This document shows, piece by piece, positions 41,328 through 49,867 of a stretch of 64,000 bases of DNA. Both the position numbers and the translations under genes were made by a program. The stretch comes from Sutcliffiella deserti. Its GTDB lineage: Bacteria; Bacillota; Bacilli; Bacillales; Bacillaceae_I. The stretch covers positions 62,001 through 126,000 of the forward strand of contig NZ_JAIQDB010000006.1 in the NCBI RefSeq assembly GCF_020037475.1, read 5' to 3'. The notes under the pieces were generated by a model. The model had not been told where the DNA came from. It searched no databases and was given only the letters and a program-made list of their open reading frames with translations. Each line of letters opens with the position of its first letter. Position 1 is the stretch's first letter.

Positions 41328-41752
41328 CATGATGCTTTTCATGCCATTAGCGCTGATGTTTCTATTTTCAGATAGTGTGCGTTATTCTATCTATCAGAAT
41401 GTTGATCTATTAATGTCTGCCGTTGCAATATCTATTACAAGGGATGACGCTTGACCCCTTTACCTCCAATCTGATGGAGACACTCAGACCATTTCCACCT
41501 TTAAGAGAACAGAAAATTGGAGGAGCAATATTGTTAGCAAGTCAAGCTGTTTGGTTTGTTTGTTCCATTCATGGTTAAACAAAAACCTCTTTATAGATAA
41601 GTTACTAAGCGAGCCCAAACCTGAAGGAGCAAATCCAATACTAAAGTCAGTTCCTCCAAACCTTCATAATACATTGAAAATTTTAAAAAACCTTTTTAAA
41701 TATCGGCAATGTTTGAACGAGCAACCTAAACTAAACTATTGAATGAAAACAT

Positions 41753-41800
41753 TATAAAAACGCTTGGACTAAAGAAAATCCAAGCGTTTATATAATGTTA
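41753..41800 (-). terminator. Terminator of the 44-residue gene
   Basis: AAACGCTTGGA and TCCAAGCGTTT with CATTATA/TATAATG extending the stem; T-rich on the minus strand. Confidence 0.65.
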
Positions 41801-41825
41801 AAGGTTAGCTGGTTGAAAACCGAGC

Positions 41826-41960
41826 TTATTGCTCCGAATTTTGACGCTTTCTTGGCTGGATCGCTCGTGCTACTTCTTCCGCTGATTCAATTTCCTTAAT
41901 ATTGTTTGCAATTGGTTTCCCTTTTTGACTAGGACCATCATGCTTATTGTGCTTTGACAT
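41826..41960 (-). CDS. 44-residue basic protein, unknown
   Basis: ATG 41960 to TAA 41826, with AAGGGGG 10 nt upstream of the start. The protein is hydrophilic, rich in Lys, Gln, Asn and Glu (SKHNKHDGPSQKGKPIANN, then KEIESAEEVARAIQPRKRQ). It resembles small spore-associated proteins in composition but I cannot name it. The dedicated terminator supports a real gene. Confidence 0.55.
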   Translation of the reverse strand: MSKHNKHDGPSQKGKPIANNIKEIESAEEVARAIQPRKRQNSEQ

Positions 41961-42063
41961 GGTAGGTGATCCCCCTTTTCTTATTTTCATTTGTTAATGT
42001 TAGTCAGATGCGGGGGATTTATGCATGTTTGCGAAAAGGGAAAAACATTGGCTTTTCGCACAG

Positions 42064-42978
42064 TTAAACCTGGGACAATGGACCTGTCCCCTTGACCCAT
42101 TTATAGTACTGGCTTTCATATGGCTTATCAAGGTGGGGTAGTAAATTTTCCAGAGCTTTCGTAATGCGGTTGAGGTTGATGCCTGTTGAAATTCCCATTT
42201 GTTCAAGCATATAAACGACATCCTCTGTAGCTACATTGCCGGAAGCTCCTGGTGCAAAGGGGCATCCCCCAAGGCCACCGGCTGATGTGTCGAAGCGGTC
42301 AATTCCTGCCTGTAATGCGGCGAAGATATTAGCGAGTGCCATTCCTCTCGTATTATGAAAATGTGCGGTGATCATGATGTTTGGCAACGCTTTCTTTAGT
42401 GCAGAAAATAATTCTAATGATTCCTTTGGATTGGCCATTCCGATAGTATCAGCGACACTCAGTTCGTCCACCCCGAAGCTTGCAAATCTTTGACATAATA
42501 CCAGTACATCCGCAACTTCTACTTTTCCTTCATATGGGCAGTAGAAGGAGGTGGAAATACATGCGCGGACGAAGAAGTTTTTTTCTTTAAGATCTCGTAT
42601 TATTGGCTCAAGTTCCTGCAGACTTTCTTCGGTTGTCTTGTTAATATTTTTCTTATTGAAGGAATCGCTGACTCCGACAAAAACAGCGGCGTTTTTACAA
42701 GCCGTACCTAGCAGACGATCGATACCTTTTCTATTTGGTACAAGGACGAAATTGCGAGTTTCCTCATCCAGGCATTCTTCGATAATTATAGGTGCGTCGG
42801 CCATCTGTGGAACCCATTTTGGGGAAACAAAGGAGGTGAGTTCAACCTCCTTGATACCGGCTTTTTTCAGTTGCTTAATAAAATCAATTTTCGTGAGGGT
42901 TGGAACAAAGGTTGCTAAATTTTGCAATCCATCCCGTGGACCAACCTCGATAATGGTTGCTTGTGTAGGTAAGTTCAA
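42064..42978 (-). CDS. mvaB: Hydroxymethylglutaryl-CoA lyase; C-terminus overlaps a repeat
   Basis: 304 residues from TTG 42978, AGGGGG upstream. It cleaves HMG-CoA to acetoacetate and acetyl-CoA at the end of leucine breakdown. The signatures are intact: EVGPRDGLQN, HFHNTRGMALANI and GLGGCPFAPGASGNVATEDV with the catalytic Cys. It is divergent from thiolase and the CoA transferase, which can take acetoacetate to acetyl-CoA. The last 10 residues (WVKGTGPLSQ and on) are encoded by a 29-bp dispersed palindrome, so the native tail was replaced or extended. Confidence 0.92.
   Translation of the reverse strand: MNLPTQATIIEVGPRDGLQNLATFVPTLTKIDFIKQLKKAGIKEVELTSFVSPKWVPQMADAPIIIEECLDEETRNFVLVPNRKGIDRLLGTACKNAAVFVGVSDSFNKKNINKTTEESLQELEPIIRDLKEKNFFVRACISTSFYCPYEGKVEVADVLVLCQRFASFGVDELSVADTIGMANPKESLELFSALKKALPNIMITAHFHNTRGMALANIFAALQAGIDRFDTSAGGLGGCPFAPGASGNVATEDVVYMLEQMGISTGINLNRITKALENLLPHLDKPYESQYYKWVKGTGPLSQV
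42071..42099. repeat. 29-bp GGGACA-type palindrome, copy 4, inside the HMG-CoA lyase gene
   Basis: TGGGACAATGGACCTGTCCC followed by CTTGACCCA; on the minus strand it codes the tail of HMG-CoA lyase. Confidence 0.75.
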
Positions 42979-43076
42979 TTGATTTCCCCCTATTTTTGTA
43001 ACATGTTAGTTTAATTTTAGTAAGAAAAGAGACCAAAAAGCAAGAATTATAGAAATTTTATAAAAAAAGAAGGATT

Positions 43077-43083
43077 TTCGACA
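43077..43083 (-). promoter_or_regulatory. Spo0A-box-like heptamer upstream of the thiolase operon
   Basis: TTCGACA on the + strand reads TGTCGAA on the minus strand, an exact 0A box, in a CTTGTCGAAAATCC context, 35 bp before the thiolase start. Confidence 0.4.
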
Positions 43084-43117
43084 AGAACCAAGAATAAATG
43101 TAGCGAGAGGAGATGGA

Positions 43118-44305
43118 ATGATGACTAACAAAGAAGTAGTGATTGTAAGCGCTGTCAGAACAGCGATTGGAAGCTTTGGTGGGGTATTTAAGGATGTTTC
43201 TGCTCCGCAACTAGGAGCAGTAGTGATAAAAGAGGCGCTCGCAAAAGTCGGGCTTGCACCAGATAGTGTAGATGAAGTAATTATGGGGAATGTGCTGCAG
43301 GCAGGACTTGGCCAGAACCCCGCAAGACAAGCTGCAATCGGAGCAGGACTTCCTAACGAAGTTTCCTCAATGACAATAAATAAAGTATGTGGCTCCGGAT
43401 TAAAAGCCGTTCATCTTGCAACACAAGCCATTATCGCAGGAGATGCTGATATTGTGGTTGCGGGTGGAATGGAAAATATGTCACAGGCACCTTACCTATT
43501 AAAGGGCGCACGCGACGGATATCGTATGGGTGATCAAAAAGTGACAGATAGTATGGTAACAGACGGGTTGTGGTGCTCCTTCAATGATTATCATATGGGA
43601 GTAACCGCTGAAAACCTCTGCACAAAATATGAGCTATCACGAGAAGAACAGGATATCTTTGCGGCAAACAGTCAGCAAAAAGCAGCGAAAGCGATGGAAG
43701 AAGGTAAATTCAAGGACGAAATTGTTCCTGTGGAAGTAAAAAAGCGAAAAGAAATTCTGACAATCGATACAGACGAATATCCTAAAAAGGGAACAACAGT
43801 TGAAAAGCTTGGTGCCTTGCGTGCGGCATTTAAAAAAGATGGCTCTGTTACAGCTGGAAACGCATCTGGAATCAATGATGGAGCAGCAGTTGTAATTGTA
43901 ATGAGCAAAGAAAAGGCAGACGAGCTGGGAATTAAACCATTAGTGAAAATTGTTGCCAATGCAAGCAGTGGAGTGGATCCTAGCATCATGGGAATCGGTC
44001 CTGTCACTGCCGTGAAAAAAGCATTAGAAAAAGGAAGCCAGATCTTGGAAGAGATAGACCTTGTGGAGGCCAATGAAGCGTTCGCCGCTCAATCTCTTGC
44101 AGTCGGAAAAGAACTTCAGTTTGACCCAGAAAAGCTAAACGTTAACGGCGGTGCAATTGCTCTTGGTCACCCAATAGGGGCAAGCGGTACACGCATCCTC
44201 GTCACCCTCATTCACGAAATGAAAAGACGTGACGTGAAAAAAGGTCTTGCCACCCTTTGTATTGGTGGAGGACAAGGTGTAGCAACAATTGTAGAGAATA
44301 TCTAA
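43118..44305 (+). CDS. Acetyl-CoA C-acetyltransferase (thiolase)
   Basis: 395 residues (ATG 43118 or 43121, GGAG upstream). Thiolase motifs are complete: [17 protein letters not shown] with the nucleophile Cys near residue 89, [17 protein letters not shown] with the catalytic His, and CIGGGQG with the second Cys. It interconverts acetoacetyl-CoA and two acetyl-CoA. The scoA and scoB genes follow closely in the same operon. A perfect cre-like sequence overlaps codons 10-14. Confidence 0.93.
   Translation: MMTNKEVVIVSAVRTAIGSFGGVFKDVSAPQLGAVVIKEALAKVGLAPDSVDEVIMGNVLQAGLGQNPARQAAIGAGLPNEVSSMTINKVCGSGLKAVHLATQAIIAGDADIVVAGGMENMSQAPYLLKGARDGYRMGDQKVTDSMVTDGLWCSFNDYHMGVTAENLCTKYELSREEQDIFAANSQQKAAKAMEEGKFKDEIVPVEVKKRKEILTIDTDEYPKKGTTVEKLGALRAAFKKDGSVTAGNASGINDGAAVVIVMSKEKADELGIKPLVKIVANASSGVDPSIMGIGPVTAVKKALEKGSQILEEIDLVEANEAFAAQSLAVGKELQFDPEKLNVNGGAIALGHPIGASGTRILVTLIHEMKRRDVKKGLATLCIGGGQGVATIVENI
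43144..43157 (+). promoter_or_regulatory. cre (CcpA) site inside the 5' end of the thiolase gene
   Basis: TGTAAGCGCTGTCA matches TGWAANCGNTNWCA at all positions, 26 bp after the start codon. CcpA bound here would block transcription of the operon when preferred sugars are present. Confidence 0.55.
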
Positions 44306-44327
44306 TTTCCTAGAGAGAGGTGCAACA

Positions 44328-45017
44328 ATGAAACCAATTTACACGTCCTTTACAGAAGCTGTAAAAGATATTCAGGATGGTGCCACAATCATGGTAGGTG
44401 GGTTCGGACTATGTGGAATCCCAGAAAACCTGATCCTAGCACTTGTTGAAACAGGAGTCAAAGACCTGACTGTCATCTCCAATAACTGCGGAGTTGATGA
44501 GTGGGGCTTAGGGTTGCTATTGAAAAATAAACAAATTAGGAAAATGATTGGCTCCTATGTTGGAGAAAACAAGGAATTTGAACGCCAAGTGCTATCCGGC
44601 GAGTTGGAAGTAGAACTAACGCCACAAGGGACACTGGCAGAAAAAATCCGTGCAGGCGGAGCGGGGATTCCGGCATTTTACACACCAGCTGGAGTAGGAA
44701 CACCTATTGCTGAAGGCAAGGAAGTGCGTGTGTTTAATGGAAAAGAATATCTTTTAGAAGAAGCCTATCAAGCGGACTTCAGTCTAGTGAGAGCAGATAA
44801 GGCTGATAAAATGGGGAACCTAATCTATAACAAGACAGCTCGTAACTTTAATCCGATGATTGCTGCAGCTGGAACTGTCACAATCGCGGAAGTAGAAGAG
44901 CTAGTGGAAATTGGGGATCTTGATCCAAATCAGATTCAAACACCAAGCATCTATGTCCAACGCCTGATCGTCGGCAAACAGGAAAAGAAAATCGAACGCA
45001 TTACTACTAGAGACTAG
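44328..45017 (+). CDS. scoA: Succinyl-CoA:3-ketoacid CoA transferase, subunit A
   Basis: 229 residues; GAGAGAGGTG before the ATG at 44328. The subunit A pattern [19 protein letters not shown] and [19 protein letters not shown] is clear. With subunit B it moves CoA from succinyl-CoA to acetoacetate, so that thiolase can split the product. It begins 22 bp after the thiolase gene and ends 16 bp before scoB. Confidence 0.93.
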   Translation: MKPIYTSFTEAVKDIQDGATIMVGGFGLCGIPENLILALVETGVKDLTVISNNCGVDEWGLGLLLKNKQIRKMIGSYVGENKEFERQVLSGELEVELTPQGTLAEKIRAGGAGIPAFYTPAGVGTPIAEGKEVRVFNGKEYLLEEAYQADFSLVRADKADKMGNLIYNKTARNFNPMIAAAGTVTIAEVEELVEIGDLDPNQIQTPSIYVQRLIVGKQEKKIERITTRD

Positions 45018-45033
45018 GGAGGAGGGGTAAACC

Positions 45034-45702
45034 ATGGCAAACGAAAAGTTTAATACTCGAGAAAGAATAGCCAAACGAGCAGAAAGAGAAATCGAAAACG
45101 GCTTTTATGTTAACCTTGGAATTGGAATGCCAACACTTGTAGCTAATTACCTTTCCGACAATAAACAGGTTGTTTTGCAATCAGAAAACGGGCTATTAGG
45201 TATCGGACCATATCCAACAAAAGAAAATGTTGACGCAGACTTGATTAATGCTGGAAAAGAGACCGTAACCGCCATCCCAGGTGCCGCCTATTTTGACAGC
45301 GCCGAATCCTTCGCAATGATCCGCGGCGGGCACGTAAACATTGCCATACTTGGCGGAATGGAAGTAAGTGAAAGTGGTGACCTGGCCAACTGGATGATCC
45401 CTGGCAAAATGATCAAAGGAATGGGCGGTGCGATGGACCTTGTTCATGGTGCCGAACGTATTATCGTAATAATGGACCATGTGAATAAAGCAGGAGAAGC
45501 GAAGATATTGAAGGAATGTACACTACCTTTAACAGGTAAGGGTGTGGTAGACCGCATTATTACAGACCGGGCTGTAATGGATGTAACCGAGCAAGGATTA
45601 AAGCTTGTTGAGGTTGCAGATGGATATTCGGTAGAGGATATCCAAAATAGTACAGAGCCTACTTTAATTGTGGATGAGTTTGTAAAGTTAGGCGCTTTTT
45701 AA
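45034..45702 (+). CDS. scoB: Succinyl-CoA:3-ketoacid CoA transferase, subunit B
   Basis: 222 residues, GGGAGGAGGGG before the ATG. The subunit B active-site segment [14 protein letters not shown] holds the catalytic Glu that forms the CoA thioester; [20 protein letters not shown] is also typical. It is the last gene of the thiolase-scoA-scoB operon, followed by a terminator. Confidence 0.93.
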   Translation: MANEKFNTRERIAKRAEREIENGFYVNLGIGMPTLVANYLSDNKQVVLQSENGLLGIGPYPTKENVDADLINAGKETVTAIPGAAYFDSAESFAMIRGGHVNIAILGGMEVSESGDLANWMIPGKMIKGMGGAMDLVHGAERIIVIMDHVNKAGEAKILKECTLPLTGKGVVDRIITDRAVMDVTEQGLKLVEVADGYSVEDIQNSTEPTLIVDEFVKLGAF

Positions 45703-45716
45703 TCTTATTCCAAGGC

Positions 45717-45750
45717 AGACTGGTTACATTAAATGTAATCGGTCTTTTTT
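45717..45750 (+). terminator. Terminator of the thiolase-scoAB operon
   Basis: AGACTGGTTACAT and ATGTAATCGGTCT with a short loop and T run. Confidence 0.85.
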
Positions 45751-45858
45751 CATAATATTTATAGATTAAGAGAGTTAACAATGGACTTTTAATAGAGTAA
45801 AATTATGTTGAACTGCAATAATGTCCCCTTGATTCTTATGAAATTGGAGGAAAATAGT

Positions 45859-46875
45859 ATGGAGATGAAAAAAGATATTACTGTTGGTGGAATAGAATTA
45901 AATTGGGATCTAGAATCAGGAGAAGTTCTCTTTGAAGGGGGAGATGTTGTCTTCTTTTGGGTTTCAGCTATGAAGACATTTTTTGATACAATCAAAGAGG
46001 TTTCAGGCGAAGAAGCTACTAATCTCGTTCTTGAAATTACTGGTTTTCGCCAGGGATTAATTGTTGGTAATGGATTTAGAGAGATGAAGAACATAGATAT
46101 TTCCAATGTGGTGGAGTGGTTGTCAAACACCTACGCAGCAGCTGGGTGGGGGAAAGTTGAAATAAAAGACATCAATGTAGAAAATAACAGTTTTACCTTA
46201 CTAATTAAAGATGATTGGGAATATAAAATGAATAGATTAGGGAAGAAGTGTACTGAAGGGATCTTTGTGCCTGCTCATTATGCAGGTGTGTTAACGGGTC
46301 TGTTTGGACAAAACTATTGGTATAAAATGATTCAACACCAAAATGAAGAGAATACATTTAGTATAGTTGAATATTTTCCAAAAGAAGTTGATATTGAACA
46401 AAATATACACGAGTTATCGAGAAGAGAAGAAGCCAAACAAATTCTGCAATTGGAATATATGGTGGATGAGAAAACAAAGATGCTGCAAGAACTCATAAAG
46501 GAACTTTCTTCCCCGCTGATCCCTGTTTTAGAAGGTATCCTGGTGGTCCCTTTAATTGGTAAATATGATGAAGAACGGGCAGAGGTTTTAATGACCAATA
46601 CGCTAAATCAACTGCCCAAACATCAAGCAAACTATCTTTTGCTGGATGTAACCGGGCTTAACGACAATATATCAGAATATACAGCAGAAGTAATTGATAG
46701 ATTAGGGTTGGCTGCTAAACTGCTTGGAACAGAAATGATATTAGTAGGTATTTCAGCAAAACTTGCACTTGTAATTACGCAATCCTTATCCAACCTAAAA
46801 AAATATGAATGTATGCAAACTCTTCAACATGGAATATACTATGCGCTTGGGAAAAGTGGGCGGAGAATCGTGTAG
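45859..46875 (+). CDS. V4R-like sensor plus STAS domain (RsbR-type) protein
   Basis: 338 residues from ATG 45859, 8 nt after GGAGG. The N-terminal half looks like an XylR_N/V4R-type ligand-binding domain (RLGKKCTEGIFVPAHYAGVL, then TGLFGQNYWYKMIQ). A coiled linker (EYMVDEKTKMLQELIKELSS) leads to a C-terminal STAS domain (PLIPVLEGILVVPLIGKYDE; YLLLDVTGLNDNISEYTAEV). The order sensor-linker-STAS is that of RsbR stressosome proteins. The usual RsbR phospho-Thr positions are not obvious (GLNDNISEYT). It may sense a hydrophobic ligand for the sigma-B stressosome; that is inference. Confidence 0.75.
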   Translation: MEMKKDITVGGIELNWDLESGEVLFEGGDVVFFWVSAMKTFFDTIKEVSGEEATNLVLEITGFRQGLIVGNGFREMKNIDISNVVEWLSNTYAAAGWGKVEIKDINVENNSFTLLIKDDWEYKMNRLGKKCTEGIFVPAHYAGVLTGLFGQNYWYKMIQHQNEENTFSIVEYFPKEVDIEQNIHELSRREEAKQILQLEYMVDEKTKMLQELIKELSSPLIPVLEGILVVPLIGKYDEERAEVLMTNTLNQLPKHQANYLLLDVTGLNDNISEYTAEVIDRLGLAAKLLGTEMILVGISAKLALVITQSLSNLKKYECMQTLQHGIYYALGKSGRRIV

Positions 46876-46966
46876 GATAAGGTCTTTAGTTAAAATCACG
46901 CTTAATAATGTAAAATATCAGCCAAAGCAGGGGGCTGAAGTCTACATAAAATAATATTGCAACCTA

Positions 46967-47012
46967 AAAAAGGTTTAATAGAAGGCCCCTGCCGAATCTA
47001 TTAAACCTTTTT
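46967..47012. terminator. Bidirectional terminator
   Basis: AAAAAGGTTTAATA and TATTAAACCTTTTT with an 18-nt loop between convergent genes. Confidence 0.85.
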
Positions 47013-47030
47013 AACGCTGCAATTTTTATA

Positions 47031-47699
47031 CTATGACGCGAAAATAGACCACTGATTTTGTTCTGCAATTTTTACCATGTCTTCTTTTGGGTTAACAAGA
47101 ATAGGGTTGGAAACATAGTGCAGTAAAGGAATATCGCTTGCGCTGTCCGCATATGCCCAAATCTCTTTGGTTGAATTTACTGATATGTGCTGTTGAAGCA
47201 TCCATTCTTGCAATTTTTTTACTTTTATATCACCATTGACAATTTGTCCAATTTCACCTGTGCAAAGGCCTTCTCGATTAAATAATAATTCAGTGCTTAA
47301 CACGTGGACGTCTAATTGGAGGTCTTTTATAAAAGCCTTTAAAAATGGTTGAAGCGCACCTGACAATACAATCACTGTATCACCCTTATCTTGGTGTTCT
47401 CGGATCTTAAGAACGAGGTTTTGATGAACTTCTGCTTTTCCAAAATTGACAAGTTCCTGAAAAAAGAGGTCCAACTCTTCTGTGGTTTTCCCTTTAAATG
47501 TTTTCGCAAAGGCTCTGAAAAAATCATGTCTAAACTTATTTTTTCCTTTAAGTAAACCACCAGCTGACGCTTTTACTAGGCCTGCTGCAACAGTGGCCCA
47601 TTGTTTTGTAGTAAACCTCTCTTTTCCGATCTGAAACATGGCTTTAAAAGAGTTTCCTTGATACAATGTTCCATCAAAATCTACCGTGACAATTGCCAA
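47031..47699 (-). CDS. HAD-IB family phosphatase
   Basis: 222 residues from TTG 47699, with AAAGGAAGGTG upstream. HAD motifs are intact: I VDFDGTLYQGNS, II VIVLSGALQPF, IV AYADSASDIPLL. The IB subclass (PSP-like, with an alpha-helical cap, residues 15-100) includes phosphoserine phosphatase-like and lipid-phosphate phosphatases; the substrate here is unknown. It is divergent from the LLM oxidoreductase region. Confidence 0.85.
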   Translation of the reverse strand: MAIVTVDFDGTLYQGNSFKAMFQIGKERFTTKQWATVAAGLVKASAGGLLKGKNKFRHDFFRAFAKTFKGKTTEELDLFFQELVNFGKAEVHQNLVLKIREHQDKGDTVIVLSGALQPFLKAFIKDLQLDVHVLSTELLFNREGLCTGEIGQIVNGDIKVKKLQEWMLQQHISVNSTKEIWAYADSASDIPLLHYVSNPILVNPKEDMVKIAEQNQWSIFAS

Positions 47700-48122
47700 A
47701 ACACAACACCTTCCTTTATTTAGTAAGTATAAGGATGTTGGTACGGTTTGTAAATAAATAGAAAGAATCATTTCTTTTTTAGAGTCTGCTTTGTAGTAGT
47801 TTTCTACAAGGCTGCCTGCTGGGTCGTATATCGGTTAGCAAGAAAAGGATATACGGCCATTAGAAAAATCATGAAACAGCTATGTTATTGCCGTTTCGTG
47901 ATTTTTTACGTTGTTTACCAAAACGAGATTGGCTTCCTCCATTAAAAACATCCAATAATACGTTTGCTATTAATTAGCTATTAGCTTTCGAACTATTACT
48001 AATTATTCTATATAGGAAACATGCAGCTAGATTCAAATAGTTGCAAATTGAAAAAGTAAGGGGGAAAATGAGGAAAAAAGGACAGAGGGGCATTGCCTCT
48101 CGTCACAAGGAAGGTGTTAGAG
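47700..48122. other. Divergent intergenic region with structured element
   Basis: About 420 bp. It contains the hairpin series and terminator described at 47788-47908. A short AT-rich stretch before 48123 probably contains the oxidoreductase promoter. Confidence 0.5.
47788..47908 (+). ncRNA. Possible structured RNA ending in a terminator
   Basis: Three hairpins follow each other: CTTGTAG...CTACAAG (47790-47810), CGTATATC...GATATACG (47826-47855) and AATCATGAAACAGC...GCCGTTTCGTGATT with a T run (47867-47908). No gene lies just upstream on the + strand, so the terminator would end a short RNA or a leader of the oxidoreductase gene. I do not recognise a known riboswitch. Confidence 0.3.
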
Positions 48123-49178
48123 ATGAAGAAATACCGAATAGATCAAAGCAAAGGGTTAGAGTTTGGGATATATACCCTTGGGGACCACTTACCGAATCCT
48201 TCGAATGGTGAGAGAATGTCTGCTGGGGAAAGGATTCACGAAATTATTGAATATGCAAAGTTGGCTGAGCAGGCTGGTCTCGATTTTTTTAGTGTCGGAG
48301 AGAGTCATCAAGAATTTTTTACGACACAGGCACATACGGTTGTTTTGTCAGCAATTGCTCAGGCAACAAGCAAGATTAAAATTGCAAGCTCCTCGACAAT
48401 TGTAAGTACCTCCGATCCAGTTCGGGTCTTTGAGGACTTTGCAACGATTGATTTAATTTCAAAGGGACGAGCAGAAATCGTTGCTGGCCGTGCATCAAGG
48501 ATTGGACTTTTCGAATTATTAGGGTATGATGTGAACAATTATGAGGAATTGTATGAAGAAAAATTCGACTTGTTACGTCTTATTAATGAAAATGAAACGG
48601 TTAATTGGAGTGGTGAATTTCGTGCACCGTTAAGAAATGCACAGATTATCCCTCGTCCTCAAAACGGCTCTATGCCAATTTGGCGGGCAGTTGGGGGCTC
48701 GCCAGGTAGTGCGATAAAAGCGGGGGCTGCAGGTGTGCCAATGTTTCTCGCTCATTTAGGTGGACATGTATTGAGCTTTAAACGTACTATAGATGCATAC
48801 AGGGAAGCAGCAAAACAAGAGGGCTATGATCCTGCAGAACTGCCGATTGCAACGGCAGGATTCTTCTATGCAGCCGAAACCTCTCAGCAGGCTATTGCAG
48901 ATACCTATCCTCATATTAATGAAGGAATGAAGCGAACGAACGGGCGCGGTTTTCCAGCAGAAGCATATGCTCAAGGGATTGACCCTCAAAACGTAATGAA
49001 TATTGGCAGCCCTCAACAAATCATTGAAAAAATACTCTATCAACATGAGGTATATGGCCATCAACGATATATTGCACAAATCGATTTCGGCGGCGTTCCA
49101 TTTGACCGACTTCAAAAAAATCTTGAACTGATCGGGACCGAAATTCTCCCTGCAGTCAAAAAGTATACAGCAAAGTAA
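48123..49178 (+). CDS. LLM class flavin-dependent oxidoreductase
   Basis: 351 residues from ATG 48123 behind GGAAGGTG. This is the bacterial luciferase-like TIM-barrel family: FGIYTLGDHLPNP, AGLDFFSVGESHQEFFTTQA, KIKIASSSTIVSTSDPVRVF, GRAEIVAGRAS. It uses FMNH2 (or F420 in other groups) to oxidise small molecules; the substrate is unknown. Its stop codon directly abuts a 28-bp palindrome copy. Confidence 0.9.
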   Translation: MKKYRIDQSKGLEFGIYTLGDHLPNPSNGERMSAGERIHEIIEYAKLAEQAGLDFFSVGESHQEFFTTQAHTVVLSAIAQATSKIKIASSSTIVSTSDPVRVFEDFATIDLISKGRAEIVAGRASRIGLFELLGYDVNNYEELYEEKFDLLRLINENETVNWSGEFRAPLRNAQIIPRPQNGSMPIWRAVGGSPGSAIKAGAAGVPMFLAHLGGHVLSFKRTIDAYREAAKQEGYDPAELPIATAGFFYAAETSQQAIADTYPHINEGMKRTNGRGFPAEAYAQGIDPQNVMNIGSPQQIIEKILYQHEVYGHQRYIAQIDFGGVPFDRLQKNLELIGTEILPAVKKYTAK

Positions 49179-49206
49179 GGGACATAGGGACAGGTACATT
49201 GTCCCA
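49179..49206. repeat. 29-bp GGGACA-type palindrome, copy 5
   Basis: GGGACATAGGGACAGGTACA followed by TTGTCCCA, immediately after the stop codon of the LLM oxidoreductase. Confidence 0.7.
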
Positions 49207-49231
49207 CCAATTTTTAGGAGGAATTAAACGA

Positions 49232-49429
49232 ATGAATATGACCAATAATGATATTTTGATTAGGTTAAGGTATGCTCTGGATTTAAAGAATACAGAGATG
49301 GTGGAGATTTTCAAACTTGGAGGAGTAGATATAACGAAAGAGGACGTGTTAAAGCTACTTGTGAGACCTAACGAGGACTACCTTGAGGAAGCAGGAAATG
49401 AGGTAAATGACGAAGATATTATTTTATGA
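49232..49429 (+). CDS. N-terminal repeat of the interrupted DUF1456 gene (65 aa)
   Basis: The translatable first repeat (MNMTNNDILIRLRYALD, then LGGVDITKEDVLKLLVRPNE) ends at the TGA. It lacks the FLNGLI segment that closes the first DUF1456 repeat. Confidence 0.5.
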   Translation: MNMTNNDILIRLRYALDLKNTEMVEIFKLGGVDITKEDVLKLLVRPNEDYLEEAGNEVNDEDIIL

Positions 49430-49546
49430 TTAGAGTTATTCTTAAATGGTCTCATTATTTTCAAAAGAGGAAAACAGGATCCAAAACCTGGGCAGCCAGA
49501 CAGACCTCCAATAACAATCTCGGGAAATCTCAGTGTAAATAATGTT

Positions 49547-49744
49547 GTGTTGAAGAAATTGAAAATAGCACTAGCATTAACAAGTGAGGATATGGTTGAT
49601 ATTTTAGAAGAGGCTGGTGTCACGATAACTAAAAGTGAATTAGGTGCCTTATTAAGAAAAGAAGGACATAAGAATTATAAGCCGTGTGGAGACAGATACG
49701 CTAGAAACTTTTTAAAAGGCTTGGCTTATAAATATAGAGAGTAG
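49547..49744 (+). CDS. C-terminal repeat of the interrupted DUF1456 gene (65 aa)
   Basis: The second repeat is complete (LKKLKIALALTSEDMVDILE; RKEGHKNYKPCGDRYARNFL). An in-frame TTG at 49547 could start it, but no ribosome-binding site is seen. Confidence 0.45.
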   Translation: MLKKLKIALALTSEDMVDILEEAGVTITKSELGALLRKEGHKNYKPCGDRYARNFLKGLAYKYRE

Positions 49745-49867
49745 ACGAGCTCGAAATAGACAGATGGATGCAAACTTAGGTTAAATACTTCCGGGTTGGA
49801 AAACATAAACTGAAGATACATAATGAGCAGAAAACAGTCTAGGATTAAAGAGGGGTGGGGGGATAAT

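Larger units (their letters stand above)
41222..41825. other. Intergenic region with a 29-bp palindrome and a long hairpin
   Basis: 600 bp with the palindrome copy at 41304 and a hairpin at 41753-41800. A 63-codon + strand frame at 41551 has no ribosome-binding site and no recognisable features. Confidence 0.45.
49232..49744 (+). pseudogene. DUF1456 (YehS-like) gene interrupted by one in-frame TGA
   Basis: E. coli YehS-type proteins have two DUF1456 repeats. Here the two repeats are in one frame separated by TGA at 49427-49429: NDILIRLRYALDLKNTEMVE ... NDEDIIL, stop, LELFLNGLIIFKRGKQDPKP ... VVLKKLKIALALTSEDMVDI ... GDRYARNFLKGLAYKYRE. The C-terminal repeat is undamaged. Without the stop the protein would be 170 residues. 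AGGAGG stands 10 nt before ATG 49232. Either a recent nonsense mutation or a sequencing error. Confidence 0.78.

Noticed and set aside
41551..41742. 63-codon + strand frame
   Set aside because: No ribosome-binding site, no family signal, and irregular composition.
42978..43118. T-box or other leader riboswitch before the thiolase operon
   Set aside because: Only 140 bp, AT-rich, without stable stems or a terminator.
49427..49429. TGA as a selenocysteine codon in the DUF1456 gene
   Set aside because: No SECIS-like hairpin follows and DUF1456 proteins are not known selenoproteins; a nonsense mutation is simpler.
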